From NCBI GenBank assembly GCA_023935145.1, contig CM043702.1, positions 58,864,001 through 58,928,000 on the forward strand: DNA of 64,000 nt. Direction: 5' to 3'. This document shows, in pieces, positions 10,340 through 20,029 of this stretch. A program made the position numbers and the translations under genes. The stretch's first letter is position 1, and each line of letters starts with the position of its first letter. The notes beneath the pieces are model-generated. The model made no database searches, was not told the origin of the DNA, and saw only the letters and a program-made list of their open reading frames with translations. The DNA comes from Bretschneidera sinensis. Its lineage: Eukaryota > Streptophyta > Magnoliopsida > Brassicales > Akaniaceae.

Positions 10340-11590
10340 AATGTTAACACTTAGTGGTTTTAGGGTTTATGATATATACTATCCATCCTGTGGACGAGCC
10401 GAGGGTTTTAGATTTAAATCATTAACATTAAGTGGTTTTAGGGGTAAAAATATCAAATAGTCATCCCGTGGACAAGTCAGGGGTACTGACATGTCAATAA
10501 CATAGAAAATGAGTTATAAGAACAAACCATATTAGATTTGGATCACCAGTTTTGATTTTAAGAGAGAAAGTAGGAGTTTTAGGTTCAAACAGTTACCAGT
10601 AAGTGGTTTTAGGGGTGAAAATGTCAAATAATCATCCCGTAGACAAACTGGGGATACCAGGATGTCTGTAACATAGAAAGTGAGTTATAAGAACAAATCG
10701 AATTAGATGCGGATCACTACTTTGGATTTTAGGAGAGAAAGTAGGCGTTTTAGGTTCAAACAATTAACACTAAAAGGTTTTAGGGGCAAAAATGTCAAAT
10801 ATTCATCCCATGGATGAGCTGGGGATACAACATGTCCATAATGTAGAAAATGAGTTGTGAGAATAAACTAAATTAGATTCGAATCATCGATTTGGATTTT
10901 AGGAGAGAAGATAGACGTTTTAGGTTCAAATAGTTAACACTAAGTGGTTTTAGGGATGAAATGTCAAATAGTCGTCCTGTGGACGAGCCGGGGGTACCAA
11001 CATGCCTGTAACATAGAAAATGAATTAAGAGAACAATCTGAATCAAATTCGGATCACTAGTTTGGATTTTAGAGAGAAAGTAAGAGTTTTAGGTCCAAAC
11101 CGTTAACACTTGGTGGTTTTAAGAGTGAAAATGTGAAATACTCATCCCGTGGATGAACCGGGGGTACTGCCATGTCCGTAACATAGAAAACAATGTGTGA
11201 GAACAAACCAAATCGGATTTAGATTAACGGTTTGGATTTTAGGAGAGAAAGTAGGCATTTTAGGTCCAAACTATTAATATTTAGTGGTTTTAAGGGCAAA
11301 AAAGTGAAACACTTGTCCTGTAGATGAGCCGGAGATACCAGCATGTCCATAACATAGAAATTAAGTTGTGAGAATAAATCGAATCGGATTCGGATCATCG
11401 ATTTGGATTTTAGGAGAGGAAATAGGCGTTTTAGGTCTAAACCGTTAACAATTGATGGTTTTAGGGGCAAAAATGTGAAATACTCGTCCTGTGGATGAAC
11501 CGGGAATATCAACATGTCTGTAACGTAGAAAGTGAGTGGTGACAAAAAATAGAATCGGATTCGAATCACTAGTTTAGGTTTTATGAGAGA
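10340..11590 (+). repeat. Tandem array of about seven 170-171 bp units
   Basis: The landmark AGTGGTTTTAGGG recurs at about 10431, 10602, 10773, 10943, 11112, 11283 and 11454, spacings of 171, 171, 170, 169, 171 and 171 bp. A shortened unit precedes the first. Each unit has a GAGAGAAAGTAGGCGTTTTAGG-like part and a CATCCCGTGGACGAGCCGGGG-like part, with 10-20% change between copies. The array lies where the intron before the last transposase exon would be. Single-copy AT-rich DNA follows to 11990. Confidence 0.9.
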
Positions 11591-12287
11591 AATGATCTTC
11601 AAATATTAATTTTTCTGTAATTAGTTAATATCATATGCCTCACTTTACTATGTATGTTAATTTTATCTTAACTTCTTTTGCAAGATGCTGTTGATGGAGG
11701 AGCACAGGATCCGAGAGACAATGACATGTACTCCCCAAACCTGTCTGGATTATGATAGATGCCTATCTATCTCCATTTTCCTGAAGTATTTTTATTTTGT
11801 TGTAATGTTTTGAATTTTGTTTGTAGAGATTGAGTTTTGTAGATTTTATATTATTATTGATGATTTAATATTAATGCTGATAAATTCGAGCAAAATTGTA
11901 AAATTGTTCTATCCAAATATGTAATTTAGTTTATTTTATTATAAAACAAAAGATTTTAAAAAATAAAAAAATTATTATTATCTATGATGGATATCCGTTG
12001 CAATATATTTCCCACGCAAAACATAATTTTTTATATTTATGAAGTTATCTGTGACGGATTGCTGTCACAGAAAAGGGTATTAATTTATATTTTTAAAATT
12101 AAATGAACAAAAGCAATAAACTATCTGTCACATAAATATGTTGCAATTAATATTTATTTGCGATGAATTATTTTTCCATTGCAAATAGTATTATCAGTAA
12201 CCAAAGTTGTTGTGAGGGGTCATCTATGACGGAATGACACCGATAATAAGTATTTGAGACGAAAAATTGATTATCCACCGCTGATAA

Positions 12288-12304
12288 CCAATTTGCTTGT
12301 AGTG
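12288..12304 (-). repeat. Terminal inverted repeat of the CACTA element
   Basis: The minus-strand sequence begins CACTACAAGCAAATTGG. CACTACAA is the conserved outer end of plant En/Spm elements. The 26 bp to the hAT target duplication at 12323 are unannotated host or older repeat DNA. Confidence 0.8.
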
Positions 12305-12330
12305 AAACTCAAAATCTAAGTATTTAAACG

Positions 12331-13854
12331 TAGGGGTGAGCATGGAACCCGGTTGACCCGCGAACCCGACCCAAACCGATATAATGGGTTGGGTTGGGTT
12401 GTGTTTTTTTAGAGATTGGGTTGGGTTGGGTTGAAAATATTTTAAACCCAGTGGGTTGGATTGGGTCATGGGTTTAAAATTTTCAACCCGATCCAAACCA
12501 GTAACCCGGTTAAATATATAATTATATATTTTATATTTATTGAATATAAAATAGTGTATAAATAATTATAGTATAATTGTAAAATATATAATAATAAAAT
12601 GTCCATTCTAATTACTACTAGTGTGTAAAATTATATATAGCAGATACTCTAATGTCCAAACAAGTATCATATTTTTCAATTACCCATATTTTAATTTCAA
12701 ATATTTACACTATAAACAAATACTGATTTCGAGTTATGAAATAGTTTTCATAATTATTCTTAAGCATAACTTTAATCAGAAAAAATTGATGCACAGTTAA
12801 CTTATGCTAACAAAATTTTGATTTCTTGTACCGTTGTAACTATAAAATAAAATAGAAATTAACACTCTAATCTACAAGATTCCAGTCGAGATCAATGTAT
12901 GCAGATAAACTTATATTCCAAAAAGATGTACCATAATGTTGATGGAAAAAATGTTGAATGTATGATAAAGCTCACTAATACCAACTTGTTGGAAGCCTTT
13001 CATGCAAACATTATTGAACCATTCAATTTGCCTCTCTATGAGCTTTTAAGAGCCCCATGTCGCTTCCAAGTGCATTAAAGCATAGTTCAAAAATTTGATT
13101 GATTAGTGAGAAAGCACTAGCACGGCCAACAAATGCCTAGTTACTAAAATATTTTATTAGCATATATCCATAAATCAATATTTCCTTCGTAATTGAACAG
13201 TCTTCTAAAGTAAGTAAATTTATGTCAACTAAAGCAGTTCCTAGCGCAACATTCAGATGAAGATTGTGTTTTTCAGTATAACGATGAATCCGTATTCTAA
13301 CACCAAGAGCTCCATGTTGTGAGCATACAGATAAACAATTGACCATGGTCACTTCATCAGGCTCTATATTACTCGTTTGCATTTCATGAAACAATGCCAA
13401 AGCATCCTTACCAAGTTTGGCTTCAATGTAGCCTCCAATTATGGCATAATATCATTCTCTTGCATGTCATCAAAAAACTTCTTAGCAATATCAAAAAAAC
13501 AAAATTTAGCATAGCCTACAACCATTGTAGTCTATAAGACATTTTTTCTCTTTTCCATGTTATCAAATATTATTTGTGCTGACAGGCACACATATTTTAC
13601 TTGTAATATGAATGGATTTAGTTTTGGATTTAATAGAATAATTTTTTTTTGTTATGTAATATGTATGGTTTAATTATTTAGTAAAAAAAGATATCAACTC
13701 GGTGACCCCAAACCGACCCAAACCGATTAGAATGGGTTGGGTTGGGTTAAAATTGGATGGGTTGGGTTGGTTTGAGATTTTTTCAACCCGGTATAAATGG
13801 GTTGGGTTGAAATTTTAGGATAACCCGACCCAAACCAACCCATGCTCACCCCTA
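12331..13854. mobile_element. Non-autonomous hAT transposon with 8-bp TSD (1524 bp)
   Basis: The ends are a perfect 15-bp terminal inverted repeat, TAGGGGTGAGCATGG at 12331 and its complement ending at 13854. They are flanked by the identical 8-bp duplication TTTAAACG (12323-12330 and 13855-13862). The TIR start and 8-bp duplication are typical of hAT elements. The subterminal 150 bp on each side hold many AACCCAACCC / GGGTTGGGTT repeats, probably transposase binding sites. There is no transposase. The middle contains a PPR-gene fragment. Confidence 0.93.
13215..13590 (-). pseudogene. Captured pentatricopeptide repeat (PPR) gene fragment inside the hAT element
   Basis: On the minus strand the sequence reads IIFDNMEKRK, VVGYAKFCFFDIAKKFFDDM, then after a small deletion IIGGYIEAKLGKDALALFHE, MQTSNIEPDEVTMVNCL and HLNVALGTALVD. 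This is the register of PLS-class PPR proteins, which bind organelle RNA. There are in-frame stops (near 13546 and 13446) and a frame change near 13445, so it is not functional. Similarity stops near 13215. It covers roughly 125 codons (three to four repeats) with no complete gene around it. Confidence 0.85.
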
Positions 13855-13862
13855 TTTAAACG

Positions 13863-14220
13863 TACTTTGAAGATGATATTGAAAAGAAAAGATTATACCT
13901 TGATTTTTGGGCATCTTTCCTTCACCACTCTTTCCACCTCTTCCTCTTCCTCTTCCTCTTCCTCCTTTTTTTACTCCTCTTCTTTTCCCATTCTTTCTCT
14001 TCTTCTCTCATTCTCTCATTCTCTCCCGATTTCTCTGTAGACTTCTCCAAAAAAACATATTGCCTCTTTCTATTTATAGGCCTTTTGCACTTCATCTTTA
14101 CCATTTTACCCATCTTCACTCGTTTTTGCTATAATTATCTCGACTCCTTTTAGTAATTTCCAAGAAATTATATTTGGCTTCCTAAAATTCTATAATGAAA
14201 TTTATGATTCCCTCATGATG

Positions 14221-14283
<63 letters not shown>

Positions 14284-15480
14284 GATTTCTTTATTATGTA
14301 CACTTTAATATGGACTATAAATAATTTAATTTGGATAAACTTACTCATACGTGTAAAAAAAAAATACTCATACAATTAAAATATAATTAATTTAAAATGG
14401 GGATCCACACATGATCTGCATCCACATTTGAATGAGTATAAAAGAAAAGAGCATCTACAATTTCAAAACCCTACACACACATCCAAACAATAGACCCATA
14501 GTTTTTCAATTTCCAGTTGTTGTAATCAATCTCAATTTTACTTTGAAGGAAAAATAACTCAATTGAGTTTTATGTTAGTGTACTCATTTTCAATCCAATT
14601 TCAGTTCGTTGTTGTTATTGCAATTTCCATACTTCCTAACAAATACTTTCTTAGGCTTTTCCCCTGATTGTGGGGGAAAATGGGTAAGAAGCAAGTGATT
14701 TTTCAATCAATTGGTTAGAATCACACATATTAGAAACCGGTGGAACCGGTATAACTTGATATTTTAAAGTTAGGGATCTCGAAACGGTCGGTTAAAAATT
14801 TTAATCGATTTTTTTATCAATTTTTTTAATCATTTCCATCAAATTAATATACATATTTCATTATTAATCGATCGAATTGATTTCGATCGATACGATCGGT
14901 TAATCGACACTGTTTATATAATTATTATTTTTTTAATTCATTATATATTTGATTTATACTTAATATTTTTTTATATTATATTATATTAATATTTATATTT
15001 AATATATTATTATTAAATATTAATATTAATTAATTTTTTAATCGATTAAACTACTGAAATAATTAAAAAAAATTTAACTATCAATCGATCGATTAATTGA
15101 TATATATTATTTGATTAATCATTTTAACATTAATTTAATCATTTCCTAAATTATTTTAATTGAAATAATTCATAATAGTTTCGTCAACAACCTACATAAA
15201 GCCAAGCCAACATTGAAATGGGTCAGTCTGACCAGGTAAGCATCAAGCGGAGGTTTTTGTGGGTTTTTTTAAAAAAAAAAAATCAAAAGAGAGGTTTTTG
15301 TGTTTCTTGTACCTTTCTTTACCTTCTGGGTAAGGTTATAATGCTTGTTAAAATATGCTATACGTGCGAGGTAAATTCTTCAGTGCCATGCCTTTTTTTC
15401 AAGGTCAGGTTTTTTGAGCATTTGATTTGATTTAAATGGTTAAATTTGATCTTACCCATTGATTTCCCAAAACTAGAGGT
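13863..15480. other. AT-rich intergenic DNA
   Basis: No gene is supported. The region has a CT-rich stretch of CTCTTCC repeats (13920-14040), a (TA)n tract, and a patch at 14770-15110 rich in ATCGAT and TTAATCGATCGATTAA-like palindromes that may be an old inverted-repeat element. The small frames here are low-complexity artefacts. Confidence 0.6.
14231..14278. repeat. (TA)n microsatellite
   Basis: About 24 uninterrupted TA units follow a short TG run. Confidence 0.98.
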
Positions 15481-15690
15481 GGTAAACAGGTTGAGTTAGA
15501 TCAGGTCAATCGAGTTTGGGTCAGATCATATTGAGTAGTGGGTCGTGTCGATTCGGATCACGGGTTATTTCAGATCAGGTCGGATTCAGGTTATTTCAAT
15601 ATCAAGTCATATAGGGTTTCGGGTCAGGTTTGAGTCATTTCGAGTTTAGGTCGTATTGGGTTATGTCAGGTCAGGTCAACAAAATAGATA
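15474..15690 (+). repeat. GGTCAGGTC-rich remnant, possibly one end of a hAT-like element
   Basis: The sequence starts CTAGAGGTGGTAAACAGG and continues with many degenerate GGGTCAGGTC / GGTTATTTC units, a composition like the subterminal part of plant hAT elements. I find no second end, so it is either a fragment or unrelated. Confidence 0.35.
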
Positions 15691-16044
15691 TTTAAGCTTA
15701 ATTAAAAAGTATTTTATTTTCTTTTTAAATAATATATTTAATTTTTAAATGTAATATGCAATGTTATCACTTCTAGTCCCAAAGTTATTCTCACTAACAA
15801 TTGTCTTATATTAGACTTTGAAGATTAAATTTTATATAATCCCTTCATTCCATTCTATATTTTTGAAACAATTAAAAATAAAATTTTATTGTAACTTTAA
15901 AATTATCAAGAAGCCCCTTCTCTAACAATCTGCCAAAGGAAACACTAAAATATTGATTGAAAACCCCTTCTCTGCAAAACTCCAAAACTGAAACAAATTA
16001 TATTCTAATCTTCTTCCAATCACCAAAATTTAACATAATGCAAA

Positions 16045-16205
16045 AGTCTCTCATTGGGAGGTATCTAGTTTTCATATAGAGGAGATACAGTCAAGGAGAG
16101 ATTTATACACGACGCCGTCGAATGCAGAGATGGTAGAGGAAGACGATTATGAGCTGATGTGGGTGACAATTGAGAGATTACCGTTGCAAAAGCAACGAAT
16201 CTTCT
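16045..16205 (+). pseudogene. Fragment of an ABCG (PDR-type) transporter N-terminal exon
   Basis: One frame reads PSNAEMVEEDDYELMWVTIERLPLQKQRIF. The pattern of an acidic stretch followed by ELxWxxIERLPxxxR is the conserved N-terminal segment of plant full-size ABCG/PDR transporters. No transporter sequence follows on the right, where DNA of the truncated gypsy copy begins within about 130 bp. It is a gene scrap of about 50 codons; the source gene is not in the window. The family call rests on this one motif. Confidence 0.5.
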
Positions 16206-16329
16206 TTATCTTAAACATGTAGTCCATGGTATGCCTTTCGCGGTTGTAGTGCCGTTCTTCCATTGGAATCCTTCATCGATATGTATTTGTTCTTCTGCGT
16301 TGAAGTGTTGGCGTGATACTACATAGTGG

Positions 16330-16517
16330 GGAGTCTCGACCCGGACCGTTGGCTAGGGGCACTATTTTGTGTGGGTGCCACGCTAGTCCCAACGGCTCCT
16401 TTACTGATGTTCCTAGCGTTGTTTTTGGGTGGCATGGCAACAGATGAGTTCTTTTAGATTTCTTCGCTTTTACTGTTAGCGAGAGATAATGATTTCCCAC
16501 AGATGGTTCCAATCTGT
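16330..16517 (-). mobile_element. Truncated internal start of a second gypsy copy, with primer-binding site
   Basis: The sequence to the left of the left gypsy LTR matches the region inside the right LTR (27330-27478). It includes the shared ATTTTGTGNGGGTG, GATGTTCC and TTTTAGATTTCTT blocks and the primer-binding segment. On the minus strand the latter reads ACAGATTGGAACCATCTGTG here and ATAGATTGACGTCGTCCGTG at the other copy. It is cut off near 16330 or slightly further left. Confidence 0.75.
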
Positions 16518-17160
16518 TGATGCCTAAAATCTGCAAATGAGCTAGAGGTCGGTATTTCAACAGTCTGCACAAGGAAATATTGGTGAACTAGAGAGTCACC
16601 GGAGGAAAAAAAAAAAGGGTGATGCCTCTGAGGATACTCCGACGCTCTTGTCAATACAAAGTCTTGAGAAAATAGGGAGAATTATGATTAGTGCTTTAGT
16701 AATGAGTTTGTAAAAAACAGAATATGGTTTGGATTCACATACCTTAGGCCTTTTATAGTACTCAGAGGCGAGGTTACCTATGTGCTGGGGATGGGGAGAT
16801 CTCGTTCCTTCGGCGGAAGATCTAGTTATGTGTCCAAGGATGGACCAATCCTTGTAACCACGCTCACTGTTTTGCACAGGGGATCTCATGAGTGACGATG
16901 GTGTTACCAACTACTTGTCTATGTGTCATTAGGCCATTAGGGGGGGATTTGTTCACGTGTCATCAGACTGATGGCCTAATCCCTGTAATCACGCATATAA
17001 TTTTGCGTAGGGGAGCTCATGAACGACGATGGTGTCACCAACTACTTATCCATGTGTCATTAGGCTATTAGAGAGGAGTTATCCATGTGTCATCAGACTA
17101 TTGGAGAGGAGCTGTCCATGTGTCATCATATTATTGAATGGTGAATTATTGGCTGTATCA
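16518..17160 (-). repeat. Left LTR of the gypsy element (643 bp), shared between two copies
   Basis: It runs from TGATGCC to GTATCA and aligns throughout with 27479-28159. Inside are an imperfect 125-bp repeat (GTGACGATGGTGTCACCAAC blocks) and a tandem repeat of about 35 bp containing GTCCATGTGTCATCAGACTA, present three times here and four times in the other LTR, which explains most of the 38-bp length difference. Polypurine tract lies to the right, primer-binding site to the left. Confidence 0.92.
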
Positions 17161-17954
17161 AAGGCTCCCACTTCTTTAAGTACATTTATGTGCTCTAAAG
17201 AAGTATGATGGGATTTCGACCATGGGGACATTGGTCTGAGCATATGAGTAGTAGTCAATATGCTCCGTCTTGGAGACGTTGGTTCGAGTATATGAGCAGC
17301 AATCAATATGCTCGGCCTTGGAGACATTAGTCTGAGCATATGAGCAGCAGTCGATATGCTCAGCCTTGGAGACTGGTAGTTTGGTCCAAGCCGTATGCTT
17401 TTAGAGTCCTTAGTGGACTTTTGGGCTTCTTCCCTTGGTTTTGGGCTTTGGATAATTCTTTTTGACATTTAACCCAAAAAAGAAAAAATATTTGTTTTTG
17501 GGCTTTTTGACCTTTAGGCCCAAAAAGAAAAATCTTTGGGATGTTTCCGAAACCTCTTGTGAGGGCATTTAATGTAGGAGCGTAGGGTTGCTTCTTACAT
17601 GTGGAATGCCGGGTCATTTAATGTGTGCAGCTGTTTTGAGTGATAATGGCGGCGCTCATTACTGATTTGTTCCATTGGGGAGTGGAACAATGCCTTGGTT
17701 ATGCCAATGGTCACTCTTTCATGACTGATGAAGTCTTAGGGAATAAAACGGCACCTCAAGCAGGAAAAACATTGAGTCATTATGACTGGGAGGCCCTTTG
17801 GAGAACATAAATGTTACCTCGGTTACCTCAAATGCCACGTCTTCCTAACTGTAGTGGAGTTAATTCTCCTCATTTACCACGCCTTTATTCCTATATAAGA
17901 ATGGTTCCTTCTCATTTCTCTTCACTTCATCTCATTTGCAATTAGAGAAATATT
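17161..17954 (-). other. Polypurine tract and 3' non-coding part of the gypsy element
   Basis: 17161-17176 reads on the minus strand AAGAAGTGGGAGCCTT, next to the LTR start, and serves as polypurine tract. The next 770 bp contain TATGCTCxGCCTTGGAGAC repeats (three or four, 17235-17375) and the TATATAAGAA at 17893-17902, which may be the TATA box of the plus-strand extra gene starting near 17955. No protein is supported here. Confidence 0.6.
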
Positions 17955-19680
17955 TTGAGAGTCTTTAGACTCAGTCAAAAGTTCGAGAGTGCTCGGAGTG
18001 GATATAAAATTACAGAGTTCTCAGAGTTTGTTTCGAGATTCGTGAGGGCTCGGAGTCAGGTGAAGATCTTTGGGAGTGCTTTTGCTGGAGGGAGGCCGAG
18101 GCATGAGCTGAGGAAGGAACTGTTGCTCGGGTTTTATCGTAGATATCACATCTTGATGAGTCTTTCTATTTACTTTACCATGTCTTCGGTAGATAGATTT
18201 CGTGATAGGCCTGGTAGTGGTAGTGAGGGTAGTAGGGATATATCTAGGGAGTTGGAGGAGGCCATGGGTATGAGCCTGTCCTCCAATGAGGATGTGTCCT
18301 TGGAAAGTGTCGAGGCCCAAGTGGAGCCATAGGCAATAGTGCCCTACTTGTCGGGGGAAAAGAAGGAGGATGAAGATGAATCCACTTCTGAGGGCGAGGA
18401 CGAGGACGAGGACGAGGTAGATACTGCCTTGGCCGAGATTAGGGGGACATGGCAATGGAGGAGAGGGTGCAGTGGTCATTTGCGGTGAAAGCTGTACCCA
18501 GCCAACTGAGAGAGAAGGGTTTTGAGGTTATCCAGAGGATGTATCGTATCCCCGAGGAATATACCTTCAGGCCAGCTGGGGTTTGAAAGAGGGCCTGTGA
18601 TGTCCTTTCGAGTCACGCACCATACGAGTTATGTGTTTATGAACAACACATGAAGGTCGGGCTCAAGTTCTCTCTCCATCCCTTCTTCTGCACAGTGCTA
18701 AGGTTTTTTGATATAGTACTGTGTCAGTTGGTGCCGAACTCAGTTCGGTTGATCATGGCCTTTATATGTGTCTACATGGAGGTGGAAGGGTTGATGACAT
18801 CAATGTATTCAAAGCCCACCTCCAGATAAGCAAGCACGACGAATTCAGGTGGATCGTGATTAGCTCGAGGGGGAAGAAGAGGCTGTTGAAGAAGACACCT
18901 TCCTTGATCAAGAGGTGAAAGAAGTCCTTCTTCTTCGTCCAGAGCGAAAGAAGTTTTGAAGTTTCGCTCTCCTGAAGTCTGGATCGTATGGGCAAGTGTA
19001 AGAAGTCACACCTCTTATTCCGTGAGTAGGAGACATTGAACTCTATGGTGGCCGTGCCTCTGGATATGGAGGTCCTATACGGTAATGAAGAGTTGGCGAG
19101 GCACGACCTCTACCCTCGATGCCCAGAGGAAACCATAGAAAACTATAATCTCTATGCTTGTGTCCTCCCTTTTTCTGCTTATATATTTTTTATGTTTTGC
19201 TTTGCTTTCTCATACGTTCAATTCACATTTATGCATTTTTCTTTCTATGCTTGGGTAGAGATGGAGGCTGCAGCCAAGGCCAGGGAGCAGGCTAGGAGGA
19301 TTGCCTTGGAGAAAAAGAAGGCTGCCCAAGAGGAGAAACAACTTGTGCAAGCCCAAGATTCGAGGAAAAGGCCACAAGCCCTCTCCCCTGCTCCTGTTGA
19401 TGTAGATAGCCCTCTAGAGCTCTCCCATGAGTCGAAGGTTACCTTGCTGCACCCTAACCAGAGCCGACGCAGGCTCCATGTTCATCTCGGAGTACTCCTT
19501 CAGGGTTTGTGGTATTCACGCCCAACTGGGGCTTGAAGATCGATGATTCTATTTTCGACCATCCCCAGGTAGCTTAGGAGCACCTCATCATGGGGGTCCC
19601 GCCTCGTGACTTGATCAAGCTTTCGTGTAGGCTGATCGAAGGGCTCTACTCGACTACTGAGGCCTTGACCTCTCAGGTAA
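17955..19680 (+). pseudogene. Antisense extra gene of the gypsy element (putative gypsy-type transposon domain)
   Basis: This decayed gene runs on the plus strand, opposite to gag-pol, between pol and the 3' LTR. Pieces recognisable in three frames include an acidic region (SEGEDEDEDEVDTALAEI, 18390-18440), YELCVYEQHMKVGLKF and LHPFFCTVLRFFDI (18620-18710), then LVPNSVRLIMAFICVYMEVEG (broken here as a match to family members, 18728-18790), a Lys/Ala coiled coil (AAAKAREQARRIALEKKKAA, 19267-19326) and FTPNWGLKIDDSIFDHPQ. This is the layout of the putative gypsy-type transposon family (Transposase_28-like). Several stops and frame changes make it non-functional. Tat-lineage elements are known to carry such antisense ORFs. 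A possible intron end lies before 19260. Confidence 0.65.
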
Positions 19681-20029
19681 AAGTCATCCCTCTTCTTTCC
19701 TTGCATAATTTCTTCTTATTGGTGGCTAACCACTTTTTCGTCGTTTCAATCGGGCGTGTTACTTGTCGTGCTTTCGCGTCGATGCTTGGACACGACCGAA
19801 AAGCTAGTCTGATCTCAACAGAAGTTGGACGAGAGGTCGACCTCCTAGTTTTTTATTTTTTATTTTTTTGTTTTTTATTTTTGTAATTTAAGGTCGATAA
19901 CACCTTTGTGTAAATTTAACTATTTAATGAAATTCTAAGTTTTCTTTCACAACCGCATGGGTTTTTGATATTACAATCTCTGTTAACAACCGAGGTGCTT
20001 CGTGAGCTATACTCGGGGTACATACTACT
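19681..20029 (+). other. 3' end of the antisense gene and junction to pol
   Basis: After a possible splice donor (CAG/GTAAAA near 19677), the sequence becomes T-rich and non-coding. At about 20003-20029 it contains GAGCTATACTCGGGGTACATACTACT, which recurs at 22249 and marks the first copy of a tandem duplication of the pol end. No gene is supported. Confidence 0.5.

Larger units (their letters stand above)
9755..12304 (+). mobile_element. CACTA (En/Spm) transposon, 3' part, cut by the Sirevirus insertion
   Basis: The right end at 12288-12304 reads on the minus strand CACTACAAGCAAATTGG, a typical CACTA terminal repeat. Upstream, 11990-12290 has the subterminal repeats usual for this superfamily (short motifs such as TGTGACGGAT, GTCACAGA, TTTGAGACGAAAA in both orientations). 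A transposase-like C-terminal exon lies at 9856-10266. The left end is not in the window because the copia element sits in it. The element is decayed. Confidence 0.8.

Noticed and set aside
10340..11590. CRISPR-like array
   Set aside because: Units are long (171 bp) and directly adjacent, without unique spacers, in a plant transposon.
11219..11602. 127-codon minus-strand ORF with internal repeats
   Set aside because: It is a translation of the 171-bp tandem array; two units lack stops in this frame by chance.
13907..14134. ORF on either strand with Pro/Leu or Lys/Arg runs
   Set aside because: Low-complexity CTTCCTCTT repeat; no domain and no homologue expected.
14231..14278. (TA)n tract as replication origin or matrix attachment site
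   Set aside because: A plain dinucleotide repeat gives no evidence for either.
18021..18479. 152-codon minus-strand ORF
   Set aside because: Shadow of the antisense extra gene on the plus strand, which carries the recognisable acidic and conserved segments.
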